A DNA stretch of 64,000 nucleotides from Sipunculus nudus (GCA_026874595.1 CM049309.1:20990033-21054032); one strand, 5' to 3'. Positions 10,168 to 20,865 are shown, counted from the stretch's first letter. Notes: generated by a model from the letters alone, not told the origin. A program made the numbers and translations.

Positions 10168-11148
10168 ATGCCGCCTCGTAAACGCCGTGCCCCTCAAAGG
10201 TTGGTGGAAGAGGAACAGCCTTCGACCAGTGCAAGCAGCGGTTCATCGCAAGGATCCGCTATCACTAAGGAAGAGCTGCAAACCATGCTGGACGCTATGT
10301 CTACTAAAATCACTGACGACATGGACAAGAGGATGGACCAAAAGTTAGTGGACAAAGGTCTAGTGCCACCAGACGATTGCATGGAAGTGGTTAGTCACCC
10401 AGTTGCTGCACAGGTGTCCAGTGAGTCACCCCTATCTCCGCCCCCTTCACATGCAGATGAGGATGTTATCAGCTTGGCTGACAAATTTGACACTGAGATA
10501 AAGACTTCGATTTGGAAAGGTGAATTTATTGGCATGGACAAAATGATCTCGCTTATGCCCAAACACATTTCCAATTCTATGGAAAAGACAGCCAGTAAAG
10601 GCAAAGATGTTAACAACATGACAATACATGAGTGGACTTCAGCCTTCCTCTCATACATGGCTGTCTATTGTTCTAAGCCCGAGTTGGTGGCTGAAGCACC
10701 GCAGCTATGTACCTATATGGAAGCAGTGCGCTACCTACACGACAAGGGCTTCCAATGGCAGCAGTACAACTTCGAATTTAAGAAGCTGCGTGAACGCACC
10801 GGCAGACGCTGGGACAAGCGCCATACTGACCTGTGGATGGACACTATCTCTTCAAGAGAGCGACCAACCCACAAGGGCACCCAGCCCTTTTGTAGCAATG
10901 CCTCCTGTTGGGCATTCAACAAGGACAGGCCATGCCTCAAGAATCCGTGTCCCTTCAGGCACGTCTGCTTCTATTGTGGGTTTAAGCACACAGCCACAAG
11001 ATGTCGCGTCAAGTCGACCAACCAAACACAGTGGAATCGGCAAGTGCCAACCCGTAAAGATATCCCGCCACCGAGCAGACCCACGCAGACAAGGCCAACA
11101 GTCCAGCAACAAGCTCCCCACACCAGTGGACGCGGACAAACTAGATGA
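10168..11148 (+). CDS. gag-like zinc-finger protein of E1
   Basis: 326 residues. The start is ATG 10168, abutting the acceptor-like site, giving MPPRKRRAPQRL. The N-terminus is basic (possible nuclear localisation), followed by a Ser/Pro/acid linker. A conserved central block (EWTSAFLSYMAVYCSKPELV, then FKKLRERTGRRWDKRHTDLW) aligns with the E2 and E3 gags. A Cys/His cluster near residues 250-285 (CWAFNKDRPC, NPCPFRHVCFYC, KHTATRC) has the spacing of a CCCH/CCHC-like zinc finger. The likely role is packaging element RNA. The frame is intact although downstream pol is broken. Pol begins in the +1 frame where gag ends. Confidence 0.8.
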   Translation: MPPRKRRAPQRLVEEEQPSTSASSGSSQGSAITKEELQTMLDAMSTKITDDMDKRMDQKLVDKGLVPPDDCMEVVSHPVAAQVSSESPLSPPPSHADEDVISLADKFDTEIKTSIWKGEFIGMDKMISLMPKHISNSMEKTASKGKDVNNMTIHEWTSAFLSYMAVYCSKPELVAEAPQLCTYMEAVRYLHDKGFQWQQYNFEFKKLRERTGRRWDKRHTDLWMDTISSRERPTHKGTQPFCSNASCWAFNKDRPCLKNPCPFRHVCFYCGFKHTATRCRVKSTNQTQWNRQVPTRKDIPPPSRPTQTRPTVQQQAPHTSGRGQTR

Positions 11149-12640
11149 ACTATTGACGAACTGTGGAGGTCAAAGTTAATTAATGGGTTCAAATTTGGCT
11201 TTGATATTGGCAGCTTAAACACACCCAATTGTATCAATTGTAAAAATCATCATTCTGCTTTACTCAACCCAGAAGTTGTGGATAGGAAATTAAACAAGGA
11301 ATTAACAGCAGGGCGAATTGCAGGTCCCTTTATCAATCCTCAGTTTTCAAAATTTGTAACTTCCCCACTTGGGGTGGTCCCCAAAAAAACAGGAAGGTCA
11401 GTTTCGTCTTATTCATGATCTATCCTTTCCCCATGACCATGCACTCAGTTAATTCGACCATACCCCGTGAATTTTCAGTTGTGTCATATGCCAAAGTGGA
11501 AGATGCCATTAGACTCATAAAACCTTTGGGTTCCTCAGCCTTTCTAGCAAAAACAGACATAGAGTCTGCCTTTCATATCCTTCAGGTCTCCCCTAAAGAC
11601 TATCATTTGTTAGGTTTTACATGGCGTGGAATGTTTTATTTTGATAAATGTCTGCCAATGGGGTGTTCTTCATCGTGTCAATTGTTCGAACAATTTAGTT
11701 CCGTGTTAGAATTTGCCATCTGTAACCAAGTCAGTTCCAATAGAATTATACATGTTTTGGATGATTTTTTGTTTATTGCAAACACTGCAGCTGAATGTAG
11801 TAATATGTTGCATGCATTTGTATCAATGTGCTCAGATATTAAAGTGCCTATAGCCAGTGATAAAACAGAAGGTCCCAGTCAAGTCCTCACATTTCTCGGT
11901 ATCAAATTTGATGTTCCTCAGCAATGCACCAGATTACCTATGGAGAAATTAATTAAAGCTAGAGGTCAAATTCAGCACTTATTGGGTAGGGAGAAAGTCA
12001 CTCTAAGAGAACTGCAATCAGTCATCGGCTTTTTGAATTTTGCATGCTCAGTGATTGTGCCTGGCAGGGCCTTCCTTAGACATTAAATTGACCGAACCTG
12101 TGGTATCTTCAAGCCTCACCACCATGTTCGCCTTACACAGGGAAACAAGCAGGATTTAGTTATGTGGCTCAAATTTTTAGAAGGTTTCAATGGCAAATCA
12201 TTTTTTCTAGAAGACGGATGGCTGTCAAGTATTAGTCTTAAACTCTTCACTGGCTCGGCTAAAGGTGTTGGTTGGTAATGGGGCAATATTTCATTCCTTT
12301 TGGTTCTGTGGTTCTTGGCCAGAAAGTTGGCACAACATCAGCATTGTCACCCTCGAGCTTTACCCAATCGTTATTGCTTTGGAGGTGTGGGGTTCAAAAT
12401 TGTCCAACAAAAGGGTATGTTTAATGACAGACAACAAAGCCCTCATCTATATAATAATCAAACAGTCGACCCCTGATGAGCTTACCATGGTACTAGTCAG
12501 GCGTCTTGTGATTGCAGCTATGAAATTCAATGTTCATTTTAAAGCAGTGCATCTTCCTGGTTCATTGAATAAAATAACTGATTCTCTATCTCGCTTACAG
12601 ATGGCTCGCTTCAGGCTGCTGGCACCCAAAGCAGACCTCC
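11106..12640 (+). pseudogene. Reverse transcriptase-RNase H of E1, multiply broken
   Basis: Starts in the +1 frame over the end of gag (PTPVDADKLDELL) and meets a stop at 11177-11179. RT pieces: SKFVTSPLGVVPKK, GQFRLIHDLSF (shifted near 11395), FLAKTDIESAFHILQ, CLPMGCSSSCQLFE and HVLDDFLFIA. A TAA at 12084-12086 replaces an Arg codon before IDRT. The first RNase H Asp is lost (LFTGSAKG where E2 has LFTDAAQ), with a frameshift near 12265. Later blocks survive: TLELYPIVIALEVWG, MTDNKALIYI and KITDSLSRLQ. Degradation after insertion is the simplest reading. Confidence 0.85.
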
Positions 12641-13580
12641 ATCCCACCTGTCCTGACCATACTTCGTTGATAGCTGCGGGTCAAGTACTGATGCTGTGCA
12701 GTCTGTCACCTCTCACTAGAAAGAATTACCAGTCTGTATGGGATAAGCTTCGAACCTTCTGCTCTCGCCAAGGTCATCTAGAATGGGCAACACCCCCGGT
12801 TTCCACTTTCACAATATTTCTTTTCTTTACAGACCTCTTCCTTTCGGGCATTTCCGGCAGCTCATTGGCTGCCATGGCTTCAGCAATAGCATTTCCACAT
12901 AAAGTTGCTAACCGCCCAGACCCTACAAGTACAGAGGCCATTAGGCGCTTGATTATAGGGGCAAAGAAACGAACCAGACATGCAGACCTCCGCCTCCCTA
13001 TATCCCCGACCATACTCCACCTTCTGGTCTCGGCCCTTCCATACACTATGCAGTCATCCTATCAAAAGGCCCTTTTCAAAGCCTTGTACCTCGTCTGTTT
13101 CCACGGATTTTTCAGGACTGGGGGGTTAATTCCCAGGTCTAAAGCAGAGTGGGACAAGGTGGTTCAGCTGTCAGATGTACTAGTCAAGCAACAAAATCCT
13201 AGGTCTGTCAGTATCACCCTGAGATATTCCAAAACAACTATGCAGGCCAAAATCAGCTGGTTGTTTTACATGCACAGAATCCTCCCTTCTGCCCAGTCCA
13301 GTCTATCACTGAATTCTTAGTACTGCGTGGCAGTGCTCCAGGCCCCCTCTTCAGTGGGCCTACTGGTACACCTATCTCTAGGGCATTGTTCAATGCACAA
13401 CTATCCAATGACCTCCACTTTTGCAATTTAGATCAGAATAAGTTTAAAGGACATAGTTTCCGCATAGGTGCTGCCACTGAAGCAGCAGCAGCAGGTAAAT
13501 CTGATGCTCAAATTCGACACTTAGGCAGATGGAACTCGAATGCTTTTCACAAATATATAAGACTACATATGTCTCAATAA
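12641..13580 (+). pseudogene. Tyrosine recombinase of E1, frameshifted
   Basis: Continuous with the RNase H frame until 13320 (LAPKADLHPTCP, then LTRKNYQSVWDKL). The first catalytic Arg is in HGFFRTGGLI, where the usual Glu of RxGEL is Gly. A shift occurs between about 13200 and 13386. The C-terminal part (13386-13580) has KGHSFRIGAAT (His-x-x-Arg), LGRW and HKYIRLH (nucleophile Tyr), then TAA. The ancestral RNase H and YR may have been one polyprotein, because no stop separates them here, whereas E2 has a TAG and E3 a TAATG overlap at this point. Confidence 0.85.
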
Positions 13581-13636
13581 CACTAATGAGTTTTTGTCCA
13601 TTTCCATTGTTTATAGTCTGGGGCAATGCTGAGTAT

Positions 13637-14031
13637 CCCAAGTGGGCATCTCATGGATTGTTCCAGGCGTGAACAAATATAGCGTACATACACAATACAA
13701 AGTATTTATGTCTAGTCCTTTTGTAGGTCTTTTCCCTTTAATAACAATAACTTTTCTTTTTATTTCTGGGGGGGGGGGGGGGTTGCAACCTCAAGTGAGT
13801 GGCATCAAGAGATTTTGCGTCTGTTATTTTGCATCATCAGGAAGTTGTAGAGGAGGGGGTTACTCAAGTGAGTAACACTCGGAAAGAAAATTGTATATGC
13901 TTCTTTACATGTTTAGCAGTGTCTATGTACTTGTTTTTTAAGCTATAGCTGTAACCTGTTATACTTTTACACCATTACACCATTGTCTCTGTATGTTCTT
14001 TAACTCCACTGCAGTAGTGATCTCAAGTGAG
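13637..14031 (+). repeat. E1 3' iterated palindromic motif
   Basis: One copy of CCCAAGTGGG (13637-13646) and three of CTCAAGTGAG (13790-13799, 13863-13872, 14022-14031). The two versions differ at two positions that pair with each other, so self-complementarity is kept. The E3 3' repeats carry the same CCCAAGTGGG core. A poly-G run sits at about 13768-13782. Confidence 0.65.
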
Positions 14032-14225
14032 TAGCAACTGTAGAGTTTCAAATTCAGGTATCAATATTTGTCGTACATCAATAATTTATCGGCAGGACTT
14101 AATTCGTGTCATTTTTTTATTAAAGTATACCTTCATATTGTACAATTTGCTGAAATCGGTCTGTTTGCTGACATACTACTCTCCGATTATTGCTGGTGGC
14201 ACCTTGCTTTTCCTTGTCTGTGCTG

Positions 14226-14275
14226 GGTGGGGGGCTGCCTGCTTCGTCCAGCAGCCTGTGGCGTTCGGCCCCACC
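14226..14275 (+). other. E1 conserved 3' structured element
   Basis: Outer stem GGTGGGG (14226-14232) with CCCCACC (14269-14275); inner stem GGCTGC (14233-14238) with GCAGCC (14251-14256); then TGTGGCGTT (14257-14265). It lies 646 bases after the YR stop. Equivalents are at 8957-9005 in E2 and 54174-54215 in E3. Confidence 0.7.
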
Positions 14276-14520
14276 TTGCACTTGTAATTTTGTAAATTTG
14301 TGATTAATAATTGTAATTTTGTAAATTTGTGATTAATAATTGAACAGAGGTATGTTATTTAGTAATTGGTTCAGAATTTGACCCTCTGTTCCCTCTTTTA
14401 TATTAAAATATATTACTAAATTGGCCCATTGGGCCCTTTTCACCAATCTCGATTTCTTTCATTCTTTTGGTACGAGTGTGACAGTTACTATGTCGCGTAT
14501 GTGTGGTGAGTGAGCATAAA
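14276..14520 (+). other. E1 3' tail
   Basis: A 29-bp unit (gtaattttgtaaatttgtga ...) is duplicated in tandem at about 14284-14342. TAAATTGGCCCATTGGGCC at 14417-14435 is a hairpin shared with E3, which has TAAATTGGCC ... GGCCC. The element ends with GGTGAGTGAGCATAAA at 14504-14519; the reverse complement begins TTTATGCTCAC, also present at the E3 3' end (54027-54037). Confidence 0.6.
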
Positions 14521-14735
14521 TAGACATAATTTCTGGCATGTACATAGGAATTTTCTAGAGGAATATTTATGGTAAATATGAGGAAAAACAGATAAGTGGT
14601 TTTAATATTAGGCAGTCATGAAGTGTGAAAATAGGTTTTTTAATAAAAAATTGAGGTTTTTCCTTAATTTCTCAAAGGAATGAAGTCGCAAAGACCCAGT
14701 TTTTGGCTTGGTAGGAGATCTTGGGGACATCTACC
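14521..14735 (+). repeat. Repeat A copy R1, middle fragment
   Basis: Resumes the repeat at agacataatttctggcatg and runs through caaagacccagttttt to ggggacatctacc, matching 23108-23322 of copy R2. It is interrupted again at 14736. The missing end reappears at 16043-16168. Confidence 0.8.
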
Positions 14736-16042
14736 TGTCACAGAATCGCATCTGTACTATTGTTTACCCTATTTCCCCCTTAAGTCCATCCCTATACTGC
14801 CACCCTTATCATTGGGTTGAGAAGCCACCCCGGTTCAAACACGATGAATTTGACAAGGTTTTCCCCATAACTGGAACAATTGCCAGTGTTAAACTAATGG
14901 TGTCTTGGCCAGGTAATACCCATTCTCCTGTGTCCAGTCATCCATGAAAGAATGTGTAACTTTACAATGACCTTTTTACAGATGTTCCTATTTTTGGCCT
15001 GGCCAGTTACCACCCCTTGTGCCCACTGTTGAGGGGATTTTCCACTGTTTTCTTCATATAATGGGCCACAATGCTTTTTACTGGCAAGTTCTGTCGCCTT
15101 TGAGAATAATTGTGAAGGCAAAGCCGAGCTGCATTTTCAGTCAGTTGGCCACTCACACTCAAACTGTGAAGGTGTGATTTGAAATTTGCTGGACTTAAAC
15201 TAGGCCTTGACTTGGCCATGCAGATATTCTTCTTGCAGAAGATAGCCAACTGTGGACTCTTTATTTCACCATAAGCACCATAAACCTTTTATATTGTGGG
15301 ACATCACAAGCAACCCAGGCTGAATCCTTGATGGTATACAAGATTGCTGTGGACACAAGCAACCCTGGCTGATGCCAAAACCAGAGAGATGTTGGTGACG
15401 TCACAACCCTGATTCTGCAATGCACTCTGAGAGTCTTATGGCATGGTGAGCCTTATATGCAATTATTTCTCATTAAGCAATGACAGAACTTGCTTTGTGT
15501 GGCTTGTATAGTTAATATTATAAAATATATCTGAGTCTGGTCAGTAACTCAGTTATTTTACTTTACTACTATACTAAGTCACTGCAAGTCTGGAAGACCC
15601 AGCCCCAGGTCGTATCAAGTATCAATTTGATATTGTGGTTTTCACTCCTACTGAACAAGTAAAACAATTTTTTGGTATATTTTCTTTTATCTTTATAATA
15701 TTTATGGTCCCAGGGCATTCAAAAGTCTTGCCCTTCTGTCTTTTTCTAGGCTAAAGCCCATGTACAGTGATTCCATGGTTTCTGCCGGTACGCATCACGA
15801 GTGAGTCCAAAAATGCCGCCCTTAGTGTACCAGGGAGGGATACCACTCAGTCCAGACATTCCAAAGCTGTACATAATTTAATAAATTCATTTGTTACTTT
15901 AGTCTTGTGTTATGGTCTCTGTTGTATAAACTGGTACAAGATGATATCTTGGTGAGTATTTGAGGCATGAGTCAGTCATAAAAAGAACTGGAAACAAGGT
16001 ACTTCAGGCTTAAATGATAAACCTGGAGGTGCGACCTTGACA
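14736..16042. mobile_element. 1.3-kb insertion in repeat A, unclassified
   Basis: Splits copy R1. The bases CTACC occur on both sides (14731-14735 and 16043-16047), which fits a 5-bp target duplication, and the insert begins TGTCA and ends TGACA. There is no coding frame with recognisable motifs. A partial internal repeat (acaagcaacccaggctga near 15306-15325, acaagcaaccctggctga near 15355-15373) is present. It could be a non-autonomous DNA transposon; the class is uncertain. Confidence 0.45.
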
Positions 16043-16168
16043 CTACCATTATGCAGGATTTTGGATTCCTAGGTCTTACGGTTTCAAAATGTGCCACATC
16101 TATGGACAGACGGAACAACGGACGACGGACAATGGACCACAACTATAGCTCAGATGACTTATAGTCAG
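16043..16168 (+). repeat. Repeat A copy R1, right end
   Basis: Carries the terminal part of repeat A: ggattcctaggtcttacgg, a degenerate cggacggac tract, actatagctcagatgac and the end cagctgagttaaaaa. Directly after it come the last bases of exon B of Y1 (acatggtattc|atgagtgtcac), so R1 inserted into that exon. Confidence 0.75.
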
Positions 16169-16187
16169 CTGAGTTAAAAACCACATG

Positions 16188-16940
16188 GTATTCATGAGTG
16201 TCACTTTCACTTGCAATTGGTGATTTATCTTATTATCTCAATTAAAATAAATTTGTTTTCATACATGAGCATTTTGCTTTTGCAGTTATCAAGCATAAAG
16301 TGTGTGCTGCTACAAACTGCAGGGTAAATTTTTAAAGCCCTTTATGAAGGCTCCTGGCCTATTATGTTAAGGAGGTGCAACCAGACACCACCAGTGAATA
16401 TGTGTTCACATCAAGAACTGGGCTGCATATGACAGCTTCCGCACTGAACAAAGCAGTGAAAGCGGCATGGTCCCAGTTCAGTGAAGATGAGGGTATTGAG
16501 GTCCCGAAGGTGACAACCTCTTTATTCCGGAAAATTAGTAAGTTGCTTTCAGACTGGTATTTAATGAAATGTATATGAATGACAAGATAATTCATTTTTA
16601 AAACCTTGTTGTTTGTTTTGCAGGTACGATGTTATGGTGCCATGGTGGAACAAAGAATCACACTGGCCTCCGATATGGCAAACTCCCTGAAGACAGAGGA
16701 GGCGCATTATGACGTCAACCATGGCGTTCATGATACCATGTCAGCGACAGCACAGTTAAGGAATCTGTATTTGGTAAGGGACGTTGACGCATGAGGTGAA
16801 TCTTATGTCGAGGTTGCTTTAGACAGGGAATGCAGCCAAGAACCAGCAGATGCTTCAGAGGAGAGTGGCAGTGAGGAAGGTCAAGCACAGGCTCCAGAGG
16901 AACAAACAGAACAGACTCCCTCAGGTGAAACTGGTTGAAA
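16188..16940 (+). pseudogene. Y1: C-terminal exons of a tyrosine-recombinase-like gene
   Basis: Exon C starts after tttgcag at 16286 (VIKHKVCAATNCRVNF), has a break, then DTTSEYVFTSRTGLHMTASA and TTSLFRK, and ends at a donor near 16538. Exon D starts after cag at 16624 and holds TEEAHYDVNHGVHDT, where HYDV is in the position of the nucleophilic Tyr of a YR. An acidic tail follows (ECSQEPADASEESGSEEG). Conserved blocks are shared with Y2 and Y3. The upstream exons lie beyond the repeat A insertion, outside the window. Calling it a tyrosine recombinase rests on motif order (Arg, FRK, Tyr), not a database match. Confidence 0.5.
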
Positions 16941-17580
16941 GACGGATTATCAAGCCCAGGCTGTCAGTAAAATAAGACAATGGGCTCTCGTCTGGGAGCA
17001 GCTCCTTGCAGAGGGATGAAAAGCGTACATATCAGACAGGATGAACTCAGATGCCACCTTGAAGACCACAAAGAAAGATGTGGTGGACCTCCCAAAAGTA
17101 AGGTTGAAAGAACCATTACAGATGATGTTTTTTGTTTATTGAATAACATTTGTATGTATTTTGCATTATCTCGGGTGCTCAAACAAACCCAAACTCTTAG
17201 AATATAAGGTCACACTGACCCAATTTCAGGTGTCCGGGAAGAACTTTTGAGGAACTCTAAGGATGTCAAGTTAGAAGATTCTGGGTCCATGGTTATATTA
17301 TCTGTGCCCTGCTTTTGTATCAAATTTTAAATTTTGCTGGGGGGTGCTTATAAGCCCCATCGCTCAGAGAATATGGGTAACAGAGACCTAATTTCAGGTT
17401 TCAAAGGATCATTTCACGGACTTACCTGGATGTCAAGTTCTGGGTTTAGCAGTTATGATTTGTGCCCTGTAAATGGATGACTTCATCTTTAAAGGTCTCA
17501 AAAATAGAGAAAAAAAATTGCTTAAAATTCGGAAATGGCTATGTTTACCGTGAGGTCTGAAATGGTTTCTCTCATTTTAG
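16941..17580 (+). repeat. Intergenic DNA with a diverged direct repeat
   Basis: Two related segments of about 120-180 bp (about 17195-17320 and 17360-17475) share gaccyaatttcaggt, ggatgtcaagtt and atttgtgccctg. No gene is recognised; short frames here have no familiar motif. Confidence 0.4.
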
Positions 17581-18700
17581 CTTACAGAGCTAGTTCACTT
17601 GATGCAGCTCTTCGAAAACCATTTGGAAAGTGTGCTAGGAGCCAAACATACTGAAGCAGAGGCCAGAGAGCACACAGTAAAAGTATGGTGCATGCTTTCT
17701 GCACTCCTCGCAGATGACAAAGTGTTCACCAATCGCCATATTATGCGTCTCAAGTCTATTGAAGAAGCAGAGGGCCTAATATCAAACCGGCGGAACCAGT
17801 ACATGGCTGGAACAATTGTTAACTATCTGACTTCAGTAAAGAAATTCATGGGCTGGTTGATGAAAAGGCCAAGAGTACTAGCTGGATGGGTGACAGTTGA
17901 CAGCATCAACTCCCTCACCCAATATATTAAGGATTGTACCACGGCTATGGCTAAAAAGAAAACTGTGGAAGACCTGGGGAGTAGAGTGCGAGAAATGGGC
18001 GAGTAATTTATTACTTGCCAGCTTCTGATCAATGTTCATTGACACTTGTGTGAAATAATTGTACTTACACGGCATTTGATTTCTGTATTTACAGGATCTG
18101 AAATCCCTGTCAATATTGTCAGATATCTCAAATTGAAGGTGGCAAAAGAGGCAGAGAACCTGATTAATGCATGGGGGGAAATGACAGAGAAGGAGAGAAC
18201 CAACAGCGCCTTTTCAAAGGCAAGGAACCACCTACTCATCTGAACAATCATCCTAAATGCCAAGAGGGCAGGCAACGTCTGCAATTTGAGATTGTCGGAA
18301 TACAAACAGGCCAAACACGACAAAGAAAACGACATATTCATGAGTGTCACTTTCACCTGATGATTTATCTTGTAACTTGTAACTTGAAAAAGCTATTTTT
18401 TTAATAGAGCTTTTTTTGGATTTGCAGGTATCAGCACACAAGGTGCAGGCGAGCACCATGTGCCGTGTGAATATCTACGGTCCATTATGGAAACTGCTGG
18501 ACACGCAGTAAAACAAATGCACCCTTCCACACCAAGCCTTTATTTGTTCACATCCCGTAATGGAGGGCAAATAACCGCCTCATCCTTAAACAAGGGACTC
18601 AACACTGCATGGGGGCAGTTCACTGAGGACGAAGGTATTGATGTATCCAGGGTGACGACTTTCTTATTCCAGAAGACAGCAGTCACACTGGTAAGCTAGT
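17581..18700 (+). pseudogene. Y2: central exons of the tyrosine-recombinase-like gene
   Basis: Exon A (17581 to about 17998, after tctctcattttag): LFENHLESVLGAKHTEAEAR, FTNRHIMRLKSIEEAEGLI and YMAGTIVNYLTSVKKFMGWL, a helical domain like a YR N-terminal SAM-like region. Exon B (18095 to about 18340): GSEIPVNIVRYLKLKVAKEA, then SKARNHLLI with a TGA, then NAKRAGNVCNLRLSEYKQA holding the putative catalytic Arg. Exon C (18428-18690): SAHKVQASTMCRVNI, SLYLFTSRNGGQITASSLNK and TTFLFQK, where Arg of FRK is replaced by Gln. The donor after exon B reads ATGAGT in both Y1 and Y2 where Y3 has GTAAGT. The catalytic Tyr exon is absent. Confidence 0.55.
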
Positions 18701-19197
18701 TTCTCATATTTAACGAAATGTAAACAAATGTCAAGAATATTTACTAGTTTTATACCTTTACAGATTCTTGACAACTGGTCCCATCCCCGGTTTCGTCACT
18801 TAAGGTTATACCTTTCTCACGCAAGCTCCCGCTCACGTATGCTTTCGCCGCAAAAGGTTTTCCGGACGTCCAAGTTTAGGCCTACTTTTTATTTTTCATG
18901 CTTGGTAATTTCGATCTTTGCCTTCAAGAGAAAAGCCCTTCAAGCAGTGTCACTTAATTTTTCAAACGCAGTTCCGTTGTTATTTTTTGGTACTTGGGAT
19001 TCTGATAAAAAAGCCAACGTGCAGGGCTGGGATAAACTGACCCGCACATTTACCTTCTGTGCAAGAAACTGAGATCCAGCAGAGAGGTACATGTGCTGCC
19101 TTTTAGTCAAACCATATAAAGGAGCTTCATCACAGCTAGCCAGTTGCACTCTTCCTGATACCTGCTTCTAGCCTGGGGCGATCTCACGTCGTATCAG
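18701..19197 (+). other. No gene recognised
   Basis: A 114-residue open frame (18728-19072) has no motif I know and no relative in the window. I treat it as incidental. Confidence 0.3.
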
Positions 19198-20865
19198 TGA
19201 ACCTTTTAAGGGGATTACCTCCGACAGTTGGACGCTGTAAAGGGAAATCAGGAAATGTGCAAGCATGTATTATGTTTGATGCAACCTACATGACACACGC
19301 TTACGAGGTAAGCAACACTATTTTATTTATAATGTGGATTTTAACCATTTGTTTGTGTCTTTTCAGAATAAACTATGGTGAAAACTAGACTGTACTGCCA
19401 GCACCTCCAAAGGCAGCAGCGAAGGGGCGAAAGGGCTTACCAGAGGACCAAGACTGTGTACCATGATGATGGACAAACGCGGTACATTTACTGTCTACAG
19501 GGCGGCGAAGAGCGTCTCTTCTCACAGGTCAAGATAGTGAACTTGGTGGGAGTAGCTGGGAGCTCCCAGGTATCAAGGACAAAGACACATTAAATTCGAA
19601 GAAAGGTTCGAAACGCACACTGTGACCCGTATCAGTGAGGGTCAGGAAAAAGTTGTCTCACGTGTAAATGTGACGAAAATTGATCCTTTTATGCCCCATT
19701 AAACTCCCATGGGACCCACACACGATGCATATAGTGAGGCTGTTGACAGGCCCATGCCTACACTCAGTCCTATATGGACAACACAATCGCCTGAAAGCGT
19801 TGCTTTGTCTGATCAAGGGACAGGCTTGTCGGAAAGTTCAGAATCAGGCAAATTTTACTTGCGTCGGTATGACGTGAAAGCCACTCACTCTGATGATGAT
19901 GGCATGTCATCCCCGTGCAACATTGCCGCAGAAGCCGGGGATAGTACTACTTACTTAACATCTCAATGTTTCTCCGATTTTGCATGGAATGATAGTCCTC
20001 CCACTGGTTACCCCATTGTTAGCAGCGGGTCTGAAAACGGGGAACTACCGCCAGAGCTTATGCAATCGAGCGACGCCAGCTCTATTTATAATAATACCTG
20101 GCGGGTGTCGATGGCGGCACTTCACAAACCGCACACAGTGATGCTTCCGAGCACGAAGCCCAACCAGAGTGCTCAGAATCACAAGAGGACGACAGCCAGC
20201 CGGTGAGGCGACGTCGCCTTGTTACCCACAGGGGCGTTCCAGGGCAGCGCCTGGGGTCATCTGGTGATAGTGACGCTGTTGACAGGCCCATGCCTACACT
20301 CAGTCCTATATGGACAACACAATCTCCTGAAAGCGTTGCTTTGTCTGATCAAGGGACAGGCTTGTCAGAAAGTTCAGAATCAGGCATATTTTACTTGCAT
20401 CGGTATAATGTGAAAGCCACTCACTCTGATGATGATGGGATGTCTATGCCGGCACCTTCACAAACCGCACACAGTGATGCTTCTGAGCACTAAGCCCAAC
20501 CAGAGTGCTCAGAGCTTATGCAATCGGGCGACGACAGCGATATTGGTCATAATACCTGGCAGGTGCAAACCGCACACAGTGATGCTTCCGAGCACGAAGC
20601 CCAACCAGAGTCCTCAGAATCACAAGAGGATGACAGCCAGCCAGTGAGGCGACGTCGCCTTGTTACCCACAGGGGTGTTCCAAGGCAGCGCCCGGGGTCA
20701 AGGGAAAGTGCGTTGGCTTGGGCGACATATTGAGCACTGTCATGCTGACCTTCCCCAGTGGAGGAAAGACCAGTACTTGCGAGAAGAAAAGGAGTCTCGC
20801 CGCCCTGGAAAAAGAACATATACACGGTTTGTATATCTCAAAACATCGGACAAGTAATGACAGTA
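19198..20865 (+). pseudogene. Y3: upstream exons with duplicated acidic segments
   Basis: Possible exons: one ending TTACGAG|GTAAGC (GT at 19308), one from 19367 (after tcttttcag) to about 19568, then a long region with internally repeated coding sequence. The segment VDRPMPTLSPIWTTQSPESV ... SESSESG occurs at 19737-19850 and again at 20275-20388. The segment HEAQPE ... SQEDDSQPVRRRRLVTHRG occurs at about 20140-20235 and 20568-20680, with a partial copy at 20460-20520. It ends with LPQWRKDQYLREEKESRRPG (near 20755-20820). Y4 has a counterpart (WLKKQYLEQELRTRNAKRAR) before its C2H2 exon, so this is probably the 5' half of Y3, cut off by repeat A copy R2. Exon structure is inferred. Confidence 0.4.

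Larger units (their letters stand above)
910..14520 (+). mobile_element. E1: DIRS-like tyrosine-recombinase retrotransposon, interrupted by E2
   Basis: The boundaries come from the repeat A copy it splits. Order along the + strand: promoter, SGNH ORF (1332-1937), hairpin repeats, [E2 2502-9500], more hairpin repeats, splice-acceptor-like site, gag (10168-11148), RT-RNase H, YR (to 13580), palindromic repeats, structured 3' end (14226-14275). Without E2 it is about 6.6 kb. The ends look like imperfect inverted repeats: TTTATGC gag CTCACC near 937-951 against GGTGAG tga GCATAAA at 14504-14519. There is no methyltransferase domain, unlike DIRS1/PAT-type elements; Ngaro-type elements lack it too. 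SGNH and gag are open, while pol and YR carry several lesions, so E1 is inactive. Confidence 0.85.

Noticed and set aside
10628-11179. Second 183-residue frame overlapping the E1 gag
   Set aside because: Most of it is a shadow of gag; only its last ~20 residues are the genuine start of pol.
13320-14225. Methyltransferase domain expected in DIRS1-type elements
   Set aside because: No such domain is seen between RNase H and YR or after YR in E1, E2 or E3; those intervals are short or hold non-coding repeats.
14226-14275. Hammerhead ribozyme in the 3' structure
   Set aside because: The core words CUGAnGA and GAAA are not in the required positions in any of the three copies.
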